Source: Desulfobacterales bacterium
Lineage (GTDB): Bacteria > Desulfobacterota > Desulfobacteria > Desulfobacterales > UBA11574
Assembly (NCBI GenBank): GCA_030145595.1
Contig: JAQYVG010000077.1
Coordinates: 1-13,032, forward strand
DNA length: 13,032 nucleotides
Reading direction: 5' to 3'
Shown: positions 1 to 6,236 of the stretch, in pieces
Position numbering within the stretch: position 1 is the stretch's first letter
Layout of the letters: every line of letters begins with the position of its first letter
Translations under genes and position numbers: made by a program
The notes under the pieces: model-generated
Databases searched by the model: none
What the model saw: the letters and a program-made list of their open reading frames with translations, nothing else
What the model was told of the DNA's origin: nothing

Positions 1-200
1 TCGCTCGCGCAGCGCAGGCGCTTGCGCCGCGTGTCGCTCTGTCATTTTTATTTGTCTGTCGCATAAATGATACGCAAGCATGATGTGATTTGAATAAATA
101 GGTACTAATTGAGTCAATACTCACTTAGTAAATAAATTCTTCTTTTCAACACCAGGTGATACCGACTTTAGCATGCGTGGACCTGTAGGGAATATAAGTT
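1..200. other. Long leader before rplX, no gene seen
   Basis: In most bacteria rplX follows rplN within a few tens of bases, but none of the three forward frames here gives an L14 C-terminus, so at least 200 bp separate the genes. The first 35 bases are GC-rich and self-complementary (GGCGC-TT-GCGCC near 18-29); the rest is AT-rich. An imperfect hairpin lies at 103-130. No convincing promoter was identified. Confidence 0.5.
103..130. repeat. Imperfect palindrome upstream of rplX
   Basis: TACTAA (103-108) and TGAGT (110-114) pair with ACTCA (119-123) and TTAGTA (125-130) around a CAAT loop. That is 11 base pairs with one internal mismatch. It could be an RNA hairpin in the rplX leader or a DNA operator; nothing in the sequence decides which. 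Confidence 0.5.
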
Positions 201-530
201 ATGATAACCGAAAAATACCGTATAAAAAAGGACGACAGAGTTAGAGTTATTGCCGGTAAAGACAAGGGTAAGATCGGCAAAGTGTTGAAAATAAATAGAA
301 AAAACAACCGGCTTGTGGTTGAAAATATTAATATTATGAAACGGCATGTAAGGCCGGGCGGTCAGCATCGTCAGGGTGGCATTATCGAAAGTGAGGGTCC
401 GATCCAAAGGTCCAACGTAATGTTGATGTGCAATAAGTGTGTGACACCCATACGCATCAAAATGAAGCGCCTGGAGGACGGAAAAAAGATACGTGTCTGC
501 AGAAAATGCGGCGAAATCATTGATTCGTAA
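201..530 (+). CDS. rplX: 50S ribosomal protein L24
   Basis: L24 is an early assembly-initiating protein of the large ribosomal subunit that binds the 5' region of 23S rRNA. The 109-residue product has the KOW motif near residues 12-30 (DDRVRVIAGKDKGKIGKV) followed by the conserved VRPGG...GGII segment at about 50-62. The C-terminal half carries two CxxC pairs (C77/C80 and C100/C103), the pattern of a zinc-binding L24. The ATG has a weak AGGGA ribosome-binding site at 187-191, 9 nt upstream. It is the first gene in the window and lies 60 bp ahead of rplE. Length and motifs match the family, so identity is secure. Confidence 0.97.
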   Translation: MITEKYRIKKDDRVRVIAGKDKGKIGKVLKINRKNNRLVVENINIMKRHVRPGGQHRQGGIIESEGPIQRSNVMLMCNKCVTPIRIKMKRLEDGKKIRVCRKCGEIIDS

Positions 531-553
531 CCCCAAGGTTGATGATCTCGTAA

Positions 554-572
554 AAAGTTGCAGTTCAACTTT
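554..572. repeat. Hairpin in the rplX-rplE gap
   Basis: AAAGTTG (554-560) pairs perfectly with CAACTTT (566-572) around a 5-nt CAGTT loop, ending 7 nt before the GGAGGA ribosome-binding site of rplE. It has no T-run, so it is not an obvious terminator. It could modulate rplE translation or mRNA stability; this is inference. Confidence 0.55.
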
Positions 573-590
573 GGATGCCGGAGGAATTTA

Positions 591-1130
591 ATGTCACAGT
601 TAAAAGATTATTACTATAAAGAAGTTGTACCCAAGCTGGAAGGAACCTTTAAGTACAAAAACATTATGCAGGTTCCGAAACTTGAAAAGGTTGTTTTGAA
701 TATGGGCTTGGGTGAAGCGATTCATAATATCAAATTGCTGGATTCAGCCCAGGAAGAGCTAAAAACCATTTCAGGTCAACAACCGGTGGTAACGCGGGCC
801 AGAAAGTCTATCGCTGCTTTTAAGCTAAGAGAAGGGATGCCCATAGGATGCATGGTTACATTGCGGCGCAAGCGGATGTATGATTTTTATTACAAGCTGG
901 TGAACATCGCCCTGCCGCGTGTTCGAGACTTCAGAGGCCTTACGGCTAAAGCAATGGATGGTCATGGGAATTATAGCCTGGGAATCAAAGAACATATTAT
1001 TTTTCCCGAGATTGATTATGATAAAATCGATAGGACGAAAGGTCTGAACATCTCTATTGTTACAACCGCCAATACTGATGAAGAGGGCAGGGAACTTTTA
1101 AGGCTGTTAGGCATGCCTTTTCGAAATTGA
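591..1130 (+). CDS. rplE: 50S ribosomal protein L5
   Basis: L5 binds 5S rRNA and helps dock it into the central protuberance of the large subunit, also touching the P-site tRNA. The 179-residue product has the family landmarks: the MQVPKLEKVVLNMGLGEA segment at about 26-43, the GQQPVVTRARKSIAAFKLREG block at about 62-82, and the C-terminal GLNISIVTTANTDEEGRELL region at 151-170. The start at 591 is chosen over the upstream in-frame ATG at 558 because GGAGGA at 580-585 sits 5 nt before it and L5 proteins begin close to this point. It lies between rplX and rpsN in the standard spc order. Its stop codon is part of a 7-bp-phased repeat that fills the gap to rpsN. Confidence 0.97.
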   Translation: MSQLKDYYYKEVVPKLEGTFKYKNIMQVPKLEKVVLNMGLGEAIHNIKLLDSAQEELKTISGQQPVVTRARKSIAAFKLREGMPIGCMVTLRRKRMYDFYYKLVNIALPRVRDFRGLTAKAMDGHGNYSLGIKEHIIFPEIDYDKIDRTKGLNISIVTTANTDEEGRELLRLLGMPFRN

Positions 1131-1196
1131 AGAATGAAAATTGAGCATTGAAGATTTATGCAAGGATTCAATCAACAATCTTCAATCCTCAATCCA
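1127..1196. repeat. Heptad-phased inverted repeat, rplE-rpsN
   Basis: Four units of a 7-bp motif (TTGAAGA, ATGAAAA, TTGAGCA, TTGAAGA) start at 1127, inside the rplE stop region. Three reverse-orientation units (CAATCTT, CAATCCT, CAATCCA) occupy 1176-1196. The bases at 1140-1155 pair with 1178-1193 with one mismatch in 16, so the RNA can fold into a long stem. The stem ends 5 nt before the GAGGGGG ribosome-binding site of rpsN. Confidence 0.75.
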
Positions 1197-1212
1197 AAAA
1201 GAGGGGGATAAT

Positions 1213-1398
1213 TTGGCAAAGAAAGCGTTGAGAATTAAGGCTTTGCAAAAACCCAAGTTCAAGGTAAGAAGTTACAATCGGTGCCCGATTTGTGGTAGAC
1301 CAAGGGGTTTTCTGAGAAAATTTGGAATTTGCCGTATTTGTTTTCGAAATCTTGCTTCACAAGGCAAGCTTCCAGGCGTAGTAAAGTCAAGCTGGTAA
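1213..1398 (+). CDS. rpsN: 30S ribosomal protein S14, zinc form
   Basis: S14 is a late-assembling protein in the head of the small subunit. The 61-residue length and the four cysteines C24, C27, C40 and C43 (CPIC...CRIC) mark the short zinc-binding (type Z) S14. The ending GKLPGVVKSSW is the family C-terminus. The start is TTG at 1213, reading ttg-gca-aag-aaa (MAKKAL), preceded by a GAGGGGG ribosome-binding site at 1201-1207. The frame is open upstream to a TTG at 1141, but those 24 codons fall on the inverted repeat and do not resemble S14. It is 23 bp ahead of rpsH. Confidence 0.96.
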   Translation: MAKKALRIKALQKPKFKVRSYNRCPICGRPRGFLRKFGICRICFRNLASQGKLPGVVKSSW

Positions 1399-1421
1399 AA
1401 ATTTTAAAAACGGAGATTACC

Positions 1422-1820
1422 ATGTCGATGAGTGATCCGATTGCGGACACGCTAACCCGAATTAGAAATGCCGGAAAGGCAAAGTTCAACAGCGTTGATA
1501 TTCCTGGATCAAAGCTTAAAACCGAGTTGGCGAAAGTATTAAGGAGTGCAGGATTTATAAGAAATTATAAATTTTTAAAGGATGACAAACAGGGCCTCTT
1601 GCGAGTTTATTTGAAATATGGTCCTGGACAGTCAAATGCAATTATAGGCCTTGAGCGGGTCAGCAAACCGAGCAGGCGGGTCTATGTGAAAAGCAAAGAT
1701 ATAAAGCCGGTGCTCAACGGTATGGGAATTGCTATTTTATCCACATCAAAAGGCATTATGACGGACAAAAAGGCCCGCAAAGAAAATGTCGGTGGCGAGC
1801 TTCTCTGCAATATATGGTAA
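1422..1820 (+). CDS. rpsH: 30S ribosomal protein S8
   Basis: S8 binds the central domain of 16S rRNA and is a primary assembly protein of the small-subunit platform. In E. coli it also represses the spc operon by binding the rplE leader region. The 132-residue product opens MSMSDPIADTLTRIRNA, the family start, and ends GGELLCNIW, the usual S8 C-terminus (G-G-E-x-L-C-x-[VI]-W). The frame is open upstream to 1329, but the ATG at 1422 has a CGGAG site at 1411-1415 and gives the normal length. Whether S8 autoregulates here was not tested: the rplX-rplE gap hairpin does not obviously mimic the S8 site. Confidence 0.97.
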   Translation: MSMSDPIADTLTRIRNAGKAKFNSVDIPGSKLKTELAKVLRSAGFIRNYKFLKDDKQGLLRVYLKYGPGQSNAIIGLERVSKPSRRVYVKSKDIKPVLNGMGIAILSTSKGIMTDKKARKENVGGELLCNIW

Positions 1821-1824
1821 GTTG

Positions 1825-1905
1825 AGACCTTTGAAAAATGCCAATTTTTCCTTAAGCGAAGCGATCCTTAAGCGTAGCGCTCTTCAAGCAGAGCGGTCTT
1901 TTTTT
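1825..1905 (+). terminator. Terminator-like fold with triplicated 16-mer
   Basis: Three tandem 16-bp units (CCTTAAGCGAAGCGAT, CCTTAAGCGTAGCGCT, CTTCAAGCAGAGCGGT) occupy 1850-1897. CGCTCT (1878-1883) pairs with AGAGCG (1890-1895), and AGACC (1825-1829) can pair with GGTCT (1895-1899) as an outer stem. Seven Ts follow at 1899-1905. This has the look of an intrinsic terminator or attenuator between rpsH and rplF, but the inner stem is only 6 bp and rplF onward must still be transcribed, so full termination is unlikely. Confidence 0.4.
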
Positions 1906-1915
1906 GAAACGGCAA

Positions 1916-1943
1916 ATGATCAATGACCATTGACCATTGACAA
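1916..1943. repeat. Four tandem heptamers before rplF
   Basis: ATGATCA, ATGACCA, TTGACCA and TTGACAA follow one another at an exact 7-bp period just before the rplF ribosome-binding site. The TTGA core and 7-bp phase match the rplE-rpsN array. No opposed arm is seen here. Confidence 0.7.
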
Positions 1944-1956
1944 AAGGGAGCAACAA

Positions 1957-2502
1957 ATGTCTCGAGTAGGCAGAAAACCTATTCCGATACCGGATAAGAC
2001 AAAGATAACTTATAAAGACAGAGTCATTACGGTTCAGGCTGCAAAAGGCAGCCTTACAAGAACCATACATCCGGCTGTGGATCTTAAAATAGAAGACAGC
2101 GTCATCGCCGTAACCCTTGTTAAAGAGGACAGGAACAGTCGTGCTTTGCAGGGCCTTACACGCAGTCTCGTGGCCAATATGGTTACCGGTGTCAACCAGG
2201 GATTTGAGCGCGTTCTTGAGATTAACGGTATCGGCTATCGAGCGATACTCAGCGGTAATCGTATTGAATTGAATCTGGGATATTCCAACCCGGTCAAGTT
2301 TGATCTTCCCGAGGGTGTTGACGCTACTGTAGATAAACGCAACAACATAACGCTTGCGGGTATCGACAAGGAACTGTTGGGGCATACTGCTGCTGCAATT
2401 CGGAGGTTGAGGCCTCCGGAACGCTATAAGGGTAAAGGGATCAAGTACGCTGAAGAGCATATCCAGCGCAAAGCAGGCAAAGCCGGGGTTAAAGTAGTCT
2501 AA
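1957..2502 (+). CDS. rplF: 50S ribosomal protein L6
   Basis: L6 lies near the base of the L7/L12 stalk and the sarcin-ricin loop of 23S rRNA, where translation factors bind. The 181-residue product starts MSRVGRKPIPIPD and carries the C-terminal RPPERYKGKGIKY signature at 152-164. The two tandem L6 folds are expected at roughly 10-80 and 85-170. The ATG at 1957 is preferred to the in-frame ATG at 1930 because AAGGGAG at 1944-1950 precedes it and the upstream codons belong to the heptamer repeat. It is flanked by two expanded gaps (136 bp before, 210 bp after). Confidence 0.97.
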   Translation: MSRVGRKPIPIPDKTKITYKDRVITVQAAKGSLTRTIHPAVDLKIEDSVIAVTLVKEDRNSRALQGLTRSLVANMVTGVNQGFERVLEINGIGYRAILSGNRIELNLGYSNPVKFDLPEGVDATVDKRNNITLAGIDKELLGHTAAAIRRLRPPERYKGKGIKYAEEHIQRKAGKAGVKVV

Positions 2503-2524
2503 TAAATAATTTTCAATTGAGCAT

Positions 2525-2590
2525 ATTCGCTTAATTGAACTGCACAGCGAGTGCAATCCCCGCAGCTTGCTGCGGGGTTAGCGAGCGAAT
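2525..2590. repeat. Three-stem fold in the rplF-rplR gap
   Basis: ATTCGCT (2525-2531) pairs with AGCGAAT (2584-2590), enclosing two perfect hairpins. TGCAC/GTGCA at 2541-2555 has a 5-nt loop; CCCCGCAGC/GCTGCGGGG at 2558-2577 has only a TT loop. The whole could form a three-way junction in RNA or a cruciform in DNA. The last stem is GC-rich without a T-run, which argues against a plain terminator. Confidence 0.6.
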
Positions 2591-2625
2591 CAAAAAACTG
2601 ATAAAATTCCTTACAGTCGAAGATT

Positions 2626-2682
2626 CCCTGCAAGCTAGCTTGATGGAGCGAAGCGGAAATCCCGCTCAGCGGGGCTGCAGGG
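2626..2682. repeat. Second fold in the rplF-rplR gap, element A copy 1
   Basis: CCCTGCA (2626-2632) pairs with TGCAGGG (2676-2682). Inside are the 10-bp palindrome AAGCTAGCTT (2632-2641) and the hairpin CCCGCT-C-AGCGGG (2661-2673). The stretch 2642-2674 closely resembles 3702-3735 in the rpsE-rpmD gap: both read GAYGGAGCGAAGCG, then KARATCCCG, then a short stem ending CGGGG. This marks a dispersed repeat family. Confidence 0.6.
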
Positions 2683-2712
2683 TTCTTCCAATATAGGTTT
2701 AAGGTGTAGAAA

Positions 2713-3081
2713 ATGGGATCGTCAGCCGCAAGAAAACAGGCTCGTATCAAAAGAAAAAAACGAATCAGAAAGAATATTTTTGGCAGCAAGGAGCGGTTGC
2801 GACTTAGTGTTTTTAGAAGTTCCCGACATATTTATGCACAGATTGTAGACGATACGTGTGGAGATACTATTGCAGCGGCATCGAGTCTGGAAAAAGCCGT
2901 TAAAGAACAACCTAAATTTGATAACAAAGTTGCTGCGGCAAATTATGTCGGCAAATTATTAGGCAAACGGGCCGTTGAAAAGGGGTTGAAGAAGGTGGTT
3001 TTTGACCGCAATGGATTTTTGTACCACGGTAGAGTCAAAGCTGTTTCTGACGGCGCGCGCGAAGCAGGATTGGATTTTTAG
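2713..3081 (+). CDS. rplR: 50S ribosomal protein L18
   Basis: L18 binds 5S rRNA with L5 and mediates its attachment to the large subunit. The 122-residue product has a very basic N-terminus (RKQARIKRKKRIRKNI), then the conserved RLSVFRSSRHIYAQIVDD block at 29-47. The C-terminus is VVFDRNGFLYHGRVKAVSDGARE..GLDF, the family ending. The ATG at 2713 follows AAGGTG at 2701-2706. Gene length is normal. It sits after a 210-bp gap full of hairpins and 32 bp before the S5 start. Confidence 0.97.
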   Translation: MGSSAARKQARIKRKKRIRKNIFGSKERLRLSVFRSSRHIYAQIVDDTCGDTIAAASSLEKAVKEQPKFDNKVAAANYVGKLLGKRAVEKGLKKVVFDRNGFLYHGRVKAVSDGAREAGLDF

Positions 3082-3113
3082 CGATTTATCAAAGAGTGAA
3101 GGAGGCAATTCCC

Positions 3114-3608
3114 TTGTTTAAGCAGGATAAGGAAGAAGGTCAACTAATCGATAAGGTTGTCTATATCAACCGGGTTGCAAAAGTCGTTAAAGGTGGTCGC
3201 AGGTTCAACTTTTCTGCGATCGTTGTCGTCGGTGACGGTGAAGGGAGCGTTGGTTTTGGACTTGGGAAAGCAGGAGAAGTCCCGGAGGCGATCCGCAAAG
3301 GTGTAGAAAAAGCCAAAAAAAACATGGTCAAAGTTTCCCTGAGTGAAGGTACAATACCTTATGTTGTTATCGGAAAATATGGTGCCGGAAAGGTTTTGTT
3401 GAAACCTGCGTCCCCAGGTACCGGGCTTGTTGCCGGCGGTGCGGTGCGGGCTGTGCTCGAAGCTGTCGGCGTTCAGAATATTCTGACCAAGTGTATGGGA
3501 TCACATAACCCTCATAATGCCGTCAAAGCCACCATTGAAGGACTTTGTCAATTGCAGAGCAGAGAGCAGGTGGCTGCCAGGCGTGGTTTGGCAGTGGAAG
3601 ACCTGTAA
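3114..3608 (+). CDS. rpsE: 30S ribosomal protein S5
   Basis: S5 acts in translational fidelity and helicase activity at the mRNA entry channel of the small subunit. The product has the N-terminal double-stranded RNA-binding fold (VVYINRVAKVVKGGRRFNFS at 15-34, VGFGLGKAGEVPEAIRKG at 46-63) and the C-terminal domain with PGTGLVAGGAVRAVLEAVGV at 101-120 and GSHNPHNAVKATI at 129-141. I place the start at TTG 3114, giving 164 residues, because the strong AGGAGG at 3100-3105 lies 8 nt upstream of it. The in-frame GTG at 3096 lies before that site and has none of its own. Confidence 0.95.
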   Translation: MFKQDKEEGQLIDKVVYINRVAKVVKGGRRFNFSAIVVVGDGEGSVGFGLGKAGEVPEAIRKGVEKAKKNMVKVSLSEGTIPYVVIGKYGAGKVLLKPASPGTGLVAGGAVRAVLEAVGVQNILTKCMGSHNPHNAVKATIEGLCQLQSREQVAARRGLAVEDL

Positions 3609-3848
3609 ATATAGCTCGAAAGGCCATAATTTGCCCTTTTAATTCTTAAATTTAGAGAGGATAGATCAGGTTACATCATTGATGGTTTTCGATTGATGAT
3701 TGACGGAGCGAAGCGTAGATCCCGATTTATCGGGGATGATTTAAGGATGGCAGTCATAAATCTATCACTTTCCTGAAATCCGGAGCGGTTAAAAGTTGAA
3801 ACTAAAAACGCAGTTTATGGCTGTGCACAGTATACAAGGAAATAGTAA
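3609..3848. other. 240-bp rpsE-rpmD gap with element A copy 2
   Basis: These genes normally almost touch; here 240 bp separate them and no plausible ORF fits. At 3702-3735 lies a second copy of the element seen at 2642-2674, with the stem CCCGAT-TT-ATCGGG (3721-3734). A perfect 10-bp palindrome, CTGTGCACAG, sits at 3821-3830, just before the AAGGA ribosome-binding site of rpmD. The remainder is AT-rich with no recognisable signal. Confidence 0.6.
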
Positions 3849-4046
3849 ATGTCCGGTAAAATAAAAATAACTCTTGTTAAAAGTATGATTGGAAGGCCGG
3901 AGAAACACCGCCGTGTACTGCGCGGCATGGGACTGACAAAGTTGAACCGGACGGTTGAGCTTGAAGATACCCCTTCCATCAGGGGGATGGTGTATAAAGT
4001 GTCGCATTTGGTTAAGACCGAGGAGATGATCAATGAAGCTAAATGA
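3849..4046 (+). CDS. rpmD: 50S ribosomal protein L30
   Basis: L30 is a small large-subunit protein of the bacterial short type. The 65-residue product shows the family pattern IKITLVKSMIGRPEKHRRVLRGMGL at 5-29 and TPSIRGMVYKVSHLV at 41-55. AAGGA lies at 3836-3840. The gene overlaps rplO by 14 bp, so the two are likely translationally coupled. Confidence 0.96.
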   Translation: MSGKIKITLVKSMIGRPEKHRRVLRGMGLTKLNRTVELEDTPSIRGMVYKVSHLVKTEEMINEAK

Positions 4047-4473
4047 ATTGTCACCGCCGGCCGGATCACGCAGACCTCGGAAGCGTTTGGGACGCGGTGT
4101 CGGGTCAGGAACCGGTAAAACCGCCGGCAGGGGTACAAAGGGACAGAACAGCCGCAGCGGCGGCGGTGTAAGACCCGGTTTTGAGGGCGGTCAAATGCCG
4201 ATTCATCGCCGTCTGCCTAAGCGTGGATTCACAAATATATTCAAAAAGAAGATAGCAGTCGTTAACATACGTGATCTTTCAAAATTCGAAAGCGGTAGTG
4301 TTGTAGATGAAATAGAACTTGTCCGCATGGGCCTTGTGAAAGGCCGCAGAGATGGTGTTAAACTTTTAGCACAGGGCAAGATCGATATCCCGCTGACCGT
4401 AAAAGTTCACGCAGCCAGCAGGGGCGCTATTGAAAAGATCAAAGCTGCGGGCGGCGAAGTAGAGGTTATATAA
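4033..4473 (+). CDS. rplO: 50S ribosomal protein L15
   Basis: L15 is a late assembly protein whose long N-terminal extension runs into the 23S rRNA core. The 146-residue product opens MKLNELSPPAGSRRPRKRLGRG. It then has the glycine- and arginine-rich GSGTGKTAGRGTKGQNSRSG stretch at 25-44 and GFEGGQMPIHRRLPKRGF at 49-66, all diagnostic. The C-terminal globular part ends KIKAAGGEVEVI. The GAGGAG site at 4019-4024 lies inside rpmD, 8 nt upstream of the ATG. secY begins 1 nt after its stop. Confidence 0.97.
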   Translation: MKLNELSPPAGSRRPRKRLGRGVGSGTGKTAGRGTKGQNSRSGGGVRPGFEGGQMPIHRRLPKRGFTNIFKKKIAVVNIRDLSKFESGSVVDEIELVRMGLVKGRRDGVKLLAQGKIDIPLTVKVHAASRGAIEKIKAAGGEVEVI

Positions 4474-4474
4474 T

Positions 4475-5791
4475 ATGATTGGCAGCGGGTTTGGCAATAT
4501 CTTCAAAATACCCGAACTGAAAAAACGAATACTTTTTACGTTTGCGCTTTTAATAGTATATCGTATCGGTGTGCATGTGCCGACTCCGGGTATCGACAGG
4601 ATTGCCCTGGCGGCATTTTTTAAAGAAACAGCGGGGACGTTGCTGGGGCTTTTTGATATGTTTTCAGGGGGTGCCTTAGAGCGCTTGTCTGTGTTTGCCT
4701 TAGGGATCATGCCGTATATCAGCGCATCGATTATCCTGCAGCTTCTAACCGTAACAATTCCACATCTTGAACGTCTTTCAAAAGAAGGTGAACAGGGCCG
4801 CAAAAAAATTACACAGTACACCCGTTACGGAACCGTCCTGTTAAGTGTCATCCAGGGATTTGGCATCAGTGTCGGACTTGAGAGTATGACGTCGCCGGGT
4901 GGTGCTCCCGTGGTTATCCATCCGGGATTGGGGTTCAAGCTGATGACCGTACTGACCCTGACAGCCGGAACCGCCTTTATCATGTGGCTGGGAGAGCAGA
5001 TTACCGAACATGGTATCGGCAATGGTATTTCTCTTATTATTTTTGCCGGCATTGTTTGTCGAATGCCCGCTGCGATCGGCAATACCTTCCGTCTGCTTTC
5101 AACAGGAGATATGGGGATATTCGCTATAGTTATCCTGACACTGATGATGGTTCTGGTTGTGGCATTCATTATATACATGGAGCAGGGTCAGCGCCGCATA
5201 CCCGTCCAATATGCCAAAAGGGTCGTCGGCCGCAAGATGTATGGCGGTCAGAGCACTCACATCCCGCTGAAGGTGAATACATCCGGTGTTATCCCGCCGA
5301 TTTTTGCTTCGTCGATTATCATGTTTCCGGCAACCCTGGCCAGCTTTGTAACGATCCCATGGATGAAGCAAATGGCCGATGCGATGAGACCGGGCAATCT
5401 GATTTATGAAACGTTGTATGTTGGGTTCATATTCTTTTTTTGCTACTTTTACACCGCGGTTACTTTTAATCCTGAAGATGTCGCCGACAACATGAAAAAG
5501 CAGGGCGGGTATATTCCGGGTATTCGTCCAGGTAAGCGTACGGCGGATTACATTGATAGAGTGCTGACCCGTATTACACTGGGCGGCGCAATATATGTTT
5601 CAGCAGTATGCGTACTGCCGTCACTTCTGATGACAAAGTTTAATGTTCCTTTTTATTTTGGAGGTACGGCGCTGCTGATTGTTGTAGGTGTGGCGATCGA
5701 TACGGTCGCCCAAATCGAATCGCACATGCTGGCCCGACATTACGAAGGGTTTTTAAAGAAAAGCGGCTCCAAAACCAAGGGCCGATTCTGA
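4475..5791 (+). CDS. secY: Protein translocase channel subunit SecY
   Basis: SecY forms the protein-conducting channel of the inner membrane with SecE and SecG, driven by SecA or by ribosomes. The 438-residue product has the expected ten hydrophobic segments. Conserved parts include RIGVHVPTPGID (30-41), the plug-region FSGGALERLSVFALGIMPYISASI (63-86), WLGEQITEHGIGNGIS (171-186), and the cytoplasmic loop QRRIPVQYAKR (239-249). The FNPEDVADNMKKQGGYIPGIRPG loop (331-353) holds the conserved arginine needed for translocation in E. coli SecY. Length is normal. It starts 1 nt after rplO, the classic arrangement. Downstream, adk and map are both absent and infA follows after 70 bp. Confidence 0.98.
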   Translation: MIGSGFGNIFKIPELKKRILFTFALLIVYRIGVHVPTPGIDRIALAAFFKETAGTLLGLFDMFSGGALERLSVFALGIMPYISASIILQLLTVTIPHLERLSKEGEQGRKKITQYTRYGTVLLSVIQGFGISVGLESMTSPGGAPVVIHPGLGFKLMTVLTLTAGTAFIMWLGEQITEHGIGNGISLIIFAGIVCRMPAAIGNTFRLLSTGDMGIFAIVILTLMMVLVVAFIIYMEQGQRRIPVQYAKRVVGRKMYGGQSTHIPLKVNTSGVIPPIFASSIIMFPATLASFVTIPWMKQMADAMRPGNLIYETLYVGFIFFFCYFYTAVTFNPEDVADNMKKQGGYIPGIRPGKRTADYIDRVLTRITLGGAIYVSAVCVLPSLLMTKFNVPFYFGGTALLIVVGVAIDTVAQIESHMLARHYEGFLKKSGSKTKGRF

Positions 5792-5814
5792 TTTGGTGAT
5801 TCTATGATCATCTT

Positions 5815-5837
5815 ATAAAATCGTAACACGATTTTAT
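5815..5837. repeat. 10-bp hairpin between secY and infA
   Basis: ATAAAATCGT (5815-5824) pairs perfectly with ACGATTTTAT (5828-5837) around a 3-nt AAC loop. It sits in the only gap inside the secY-infA junction, where many bacteria carry adk and/or map. There is no U-tract, so it is more likely an mRNA stability or processing structure than a terminator; this is inference. Confidence 0.55.
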
Positions 5838-5861
5838 TGGAATATAAGGGGGCGGGAAAAA

Positions 5862-6080
5862 ATGGCAAAAGAAGAGGCGATTAAAGTAGAGGGTACAGTG
5901 CTTGAGACATTGCCCAATGCGATGTTCAAAGTTGAGTTGGAAAATAAGCACCAGGTACTTGCGCATATTTCCGGAAAAATGCGCATGCACTTTATCAAAA
6001 TTCTGCCTGGAGATCAAGTGACTGTTGAGCTTTCGCCATACGACCTCTCGCGTGGTAGAATAACATACAGATCAAAGTAA
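5862..6080 (+). CDS. infA: Translation initiation factor IF-1
   Basis: IF-1 binds the ribosomal A site on the small subunit during initiation and works with IF-2 and IF-3. The 72-residue product is the standard size: a single OB fold opening MAKEEAIKVEGTVLETLPN, with HISGKMRMHFIKILPGDQVTVE in the middle (35-56) and SPYDLSRGRITYRSK at the end. The ribosome-binding site is a G-rich AAGGGGGCGGG (5847-5857). The placement of infA followed by rpmJ and rpsM is typical of many bacteria, though map usually comes before it. Confidence 0.97.
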   Translation: MAKEEAIKVEGTVLETLPNAMFKVELENKHQVLAHISGKMRMHFIKILPGDQVTVELSPYDLSRGRITYRSK

Positions 6081-6109
6081 ATCGGGGCATCGAAAGAGGA
6101 GCACCAGGG

Positions 6110-6223
6110 ATGAAAGTCAGGCCATCAGTCAAGAAAATGTGCATCAAGTGTAAAATCATTCGTAGAAAAGGGGTGGTCAGAGTAATTTGCGACAACACAC
6201 GGCACAAACAGCGTCAAGGGTAA
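6110..6223 (+). CDS. rpmJ: 50S ribosomal protein L36, zinc form
   Basis: L36 is the smallest ribosomal protein and binds 23S rRNA domains in the large subunit. This gene encodes 37 residues: MKVRPSVKKMCIKCKIIRRK, then GVVRVICDNTRHKQRQG. The zinc ribbon C11, C14, C27 and H32 is intact, so this is the C+ form. AGAGGAG at 6095-6101 precedes the ATG by 8 nt. It lies between infA and rpsM, 13 bp before the TTG of rpsM. Confidence 0.96.
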   Translation: MKVRPSVKKMCIKCKIIRRKGVVRVICDNTRHKQRQG

Positions 6224-6236
6224 AGGAGAATAGACT

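Noticed and set aside
558..590. Upstream ATG for L5
   Set aside because: It lies in the hairpin and has no ribosome-binding site, while ATG 591 has GGAGGA and the family start.
1141..1212. Extended N-terminus for S14 from TTG at 1141
   Set aside because: The extra 24 codons fall on the inverted heptamer repeat and have no S14 similarity; the TTG at 1213 gives the normal 61 residues with a good ribosome-binding site.
1329..1421. Upstream start for S8
   Set aside because: This part overlaps rpsN in another frame; S8 proteins begin MSMSDPIADTL at 1422.
1852..2556. 234-codon minus-strand ORF opposite rplF
   Set aside because: It is a shadow of rplF and its flanking repeats, with no recognisable domain.
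3096..3113. GTG start for S5
   Set aside because: The strong AGGAGG lies after it, correctly spaced for the TTG at 3114.
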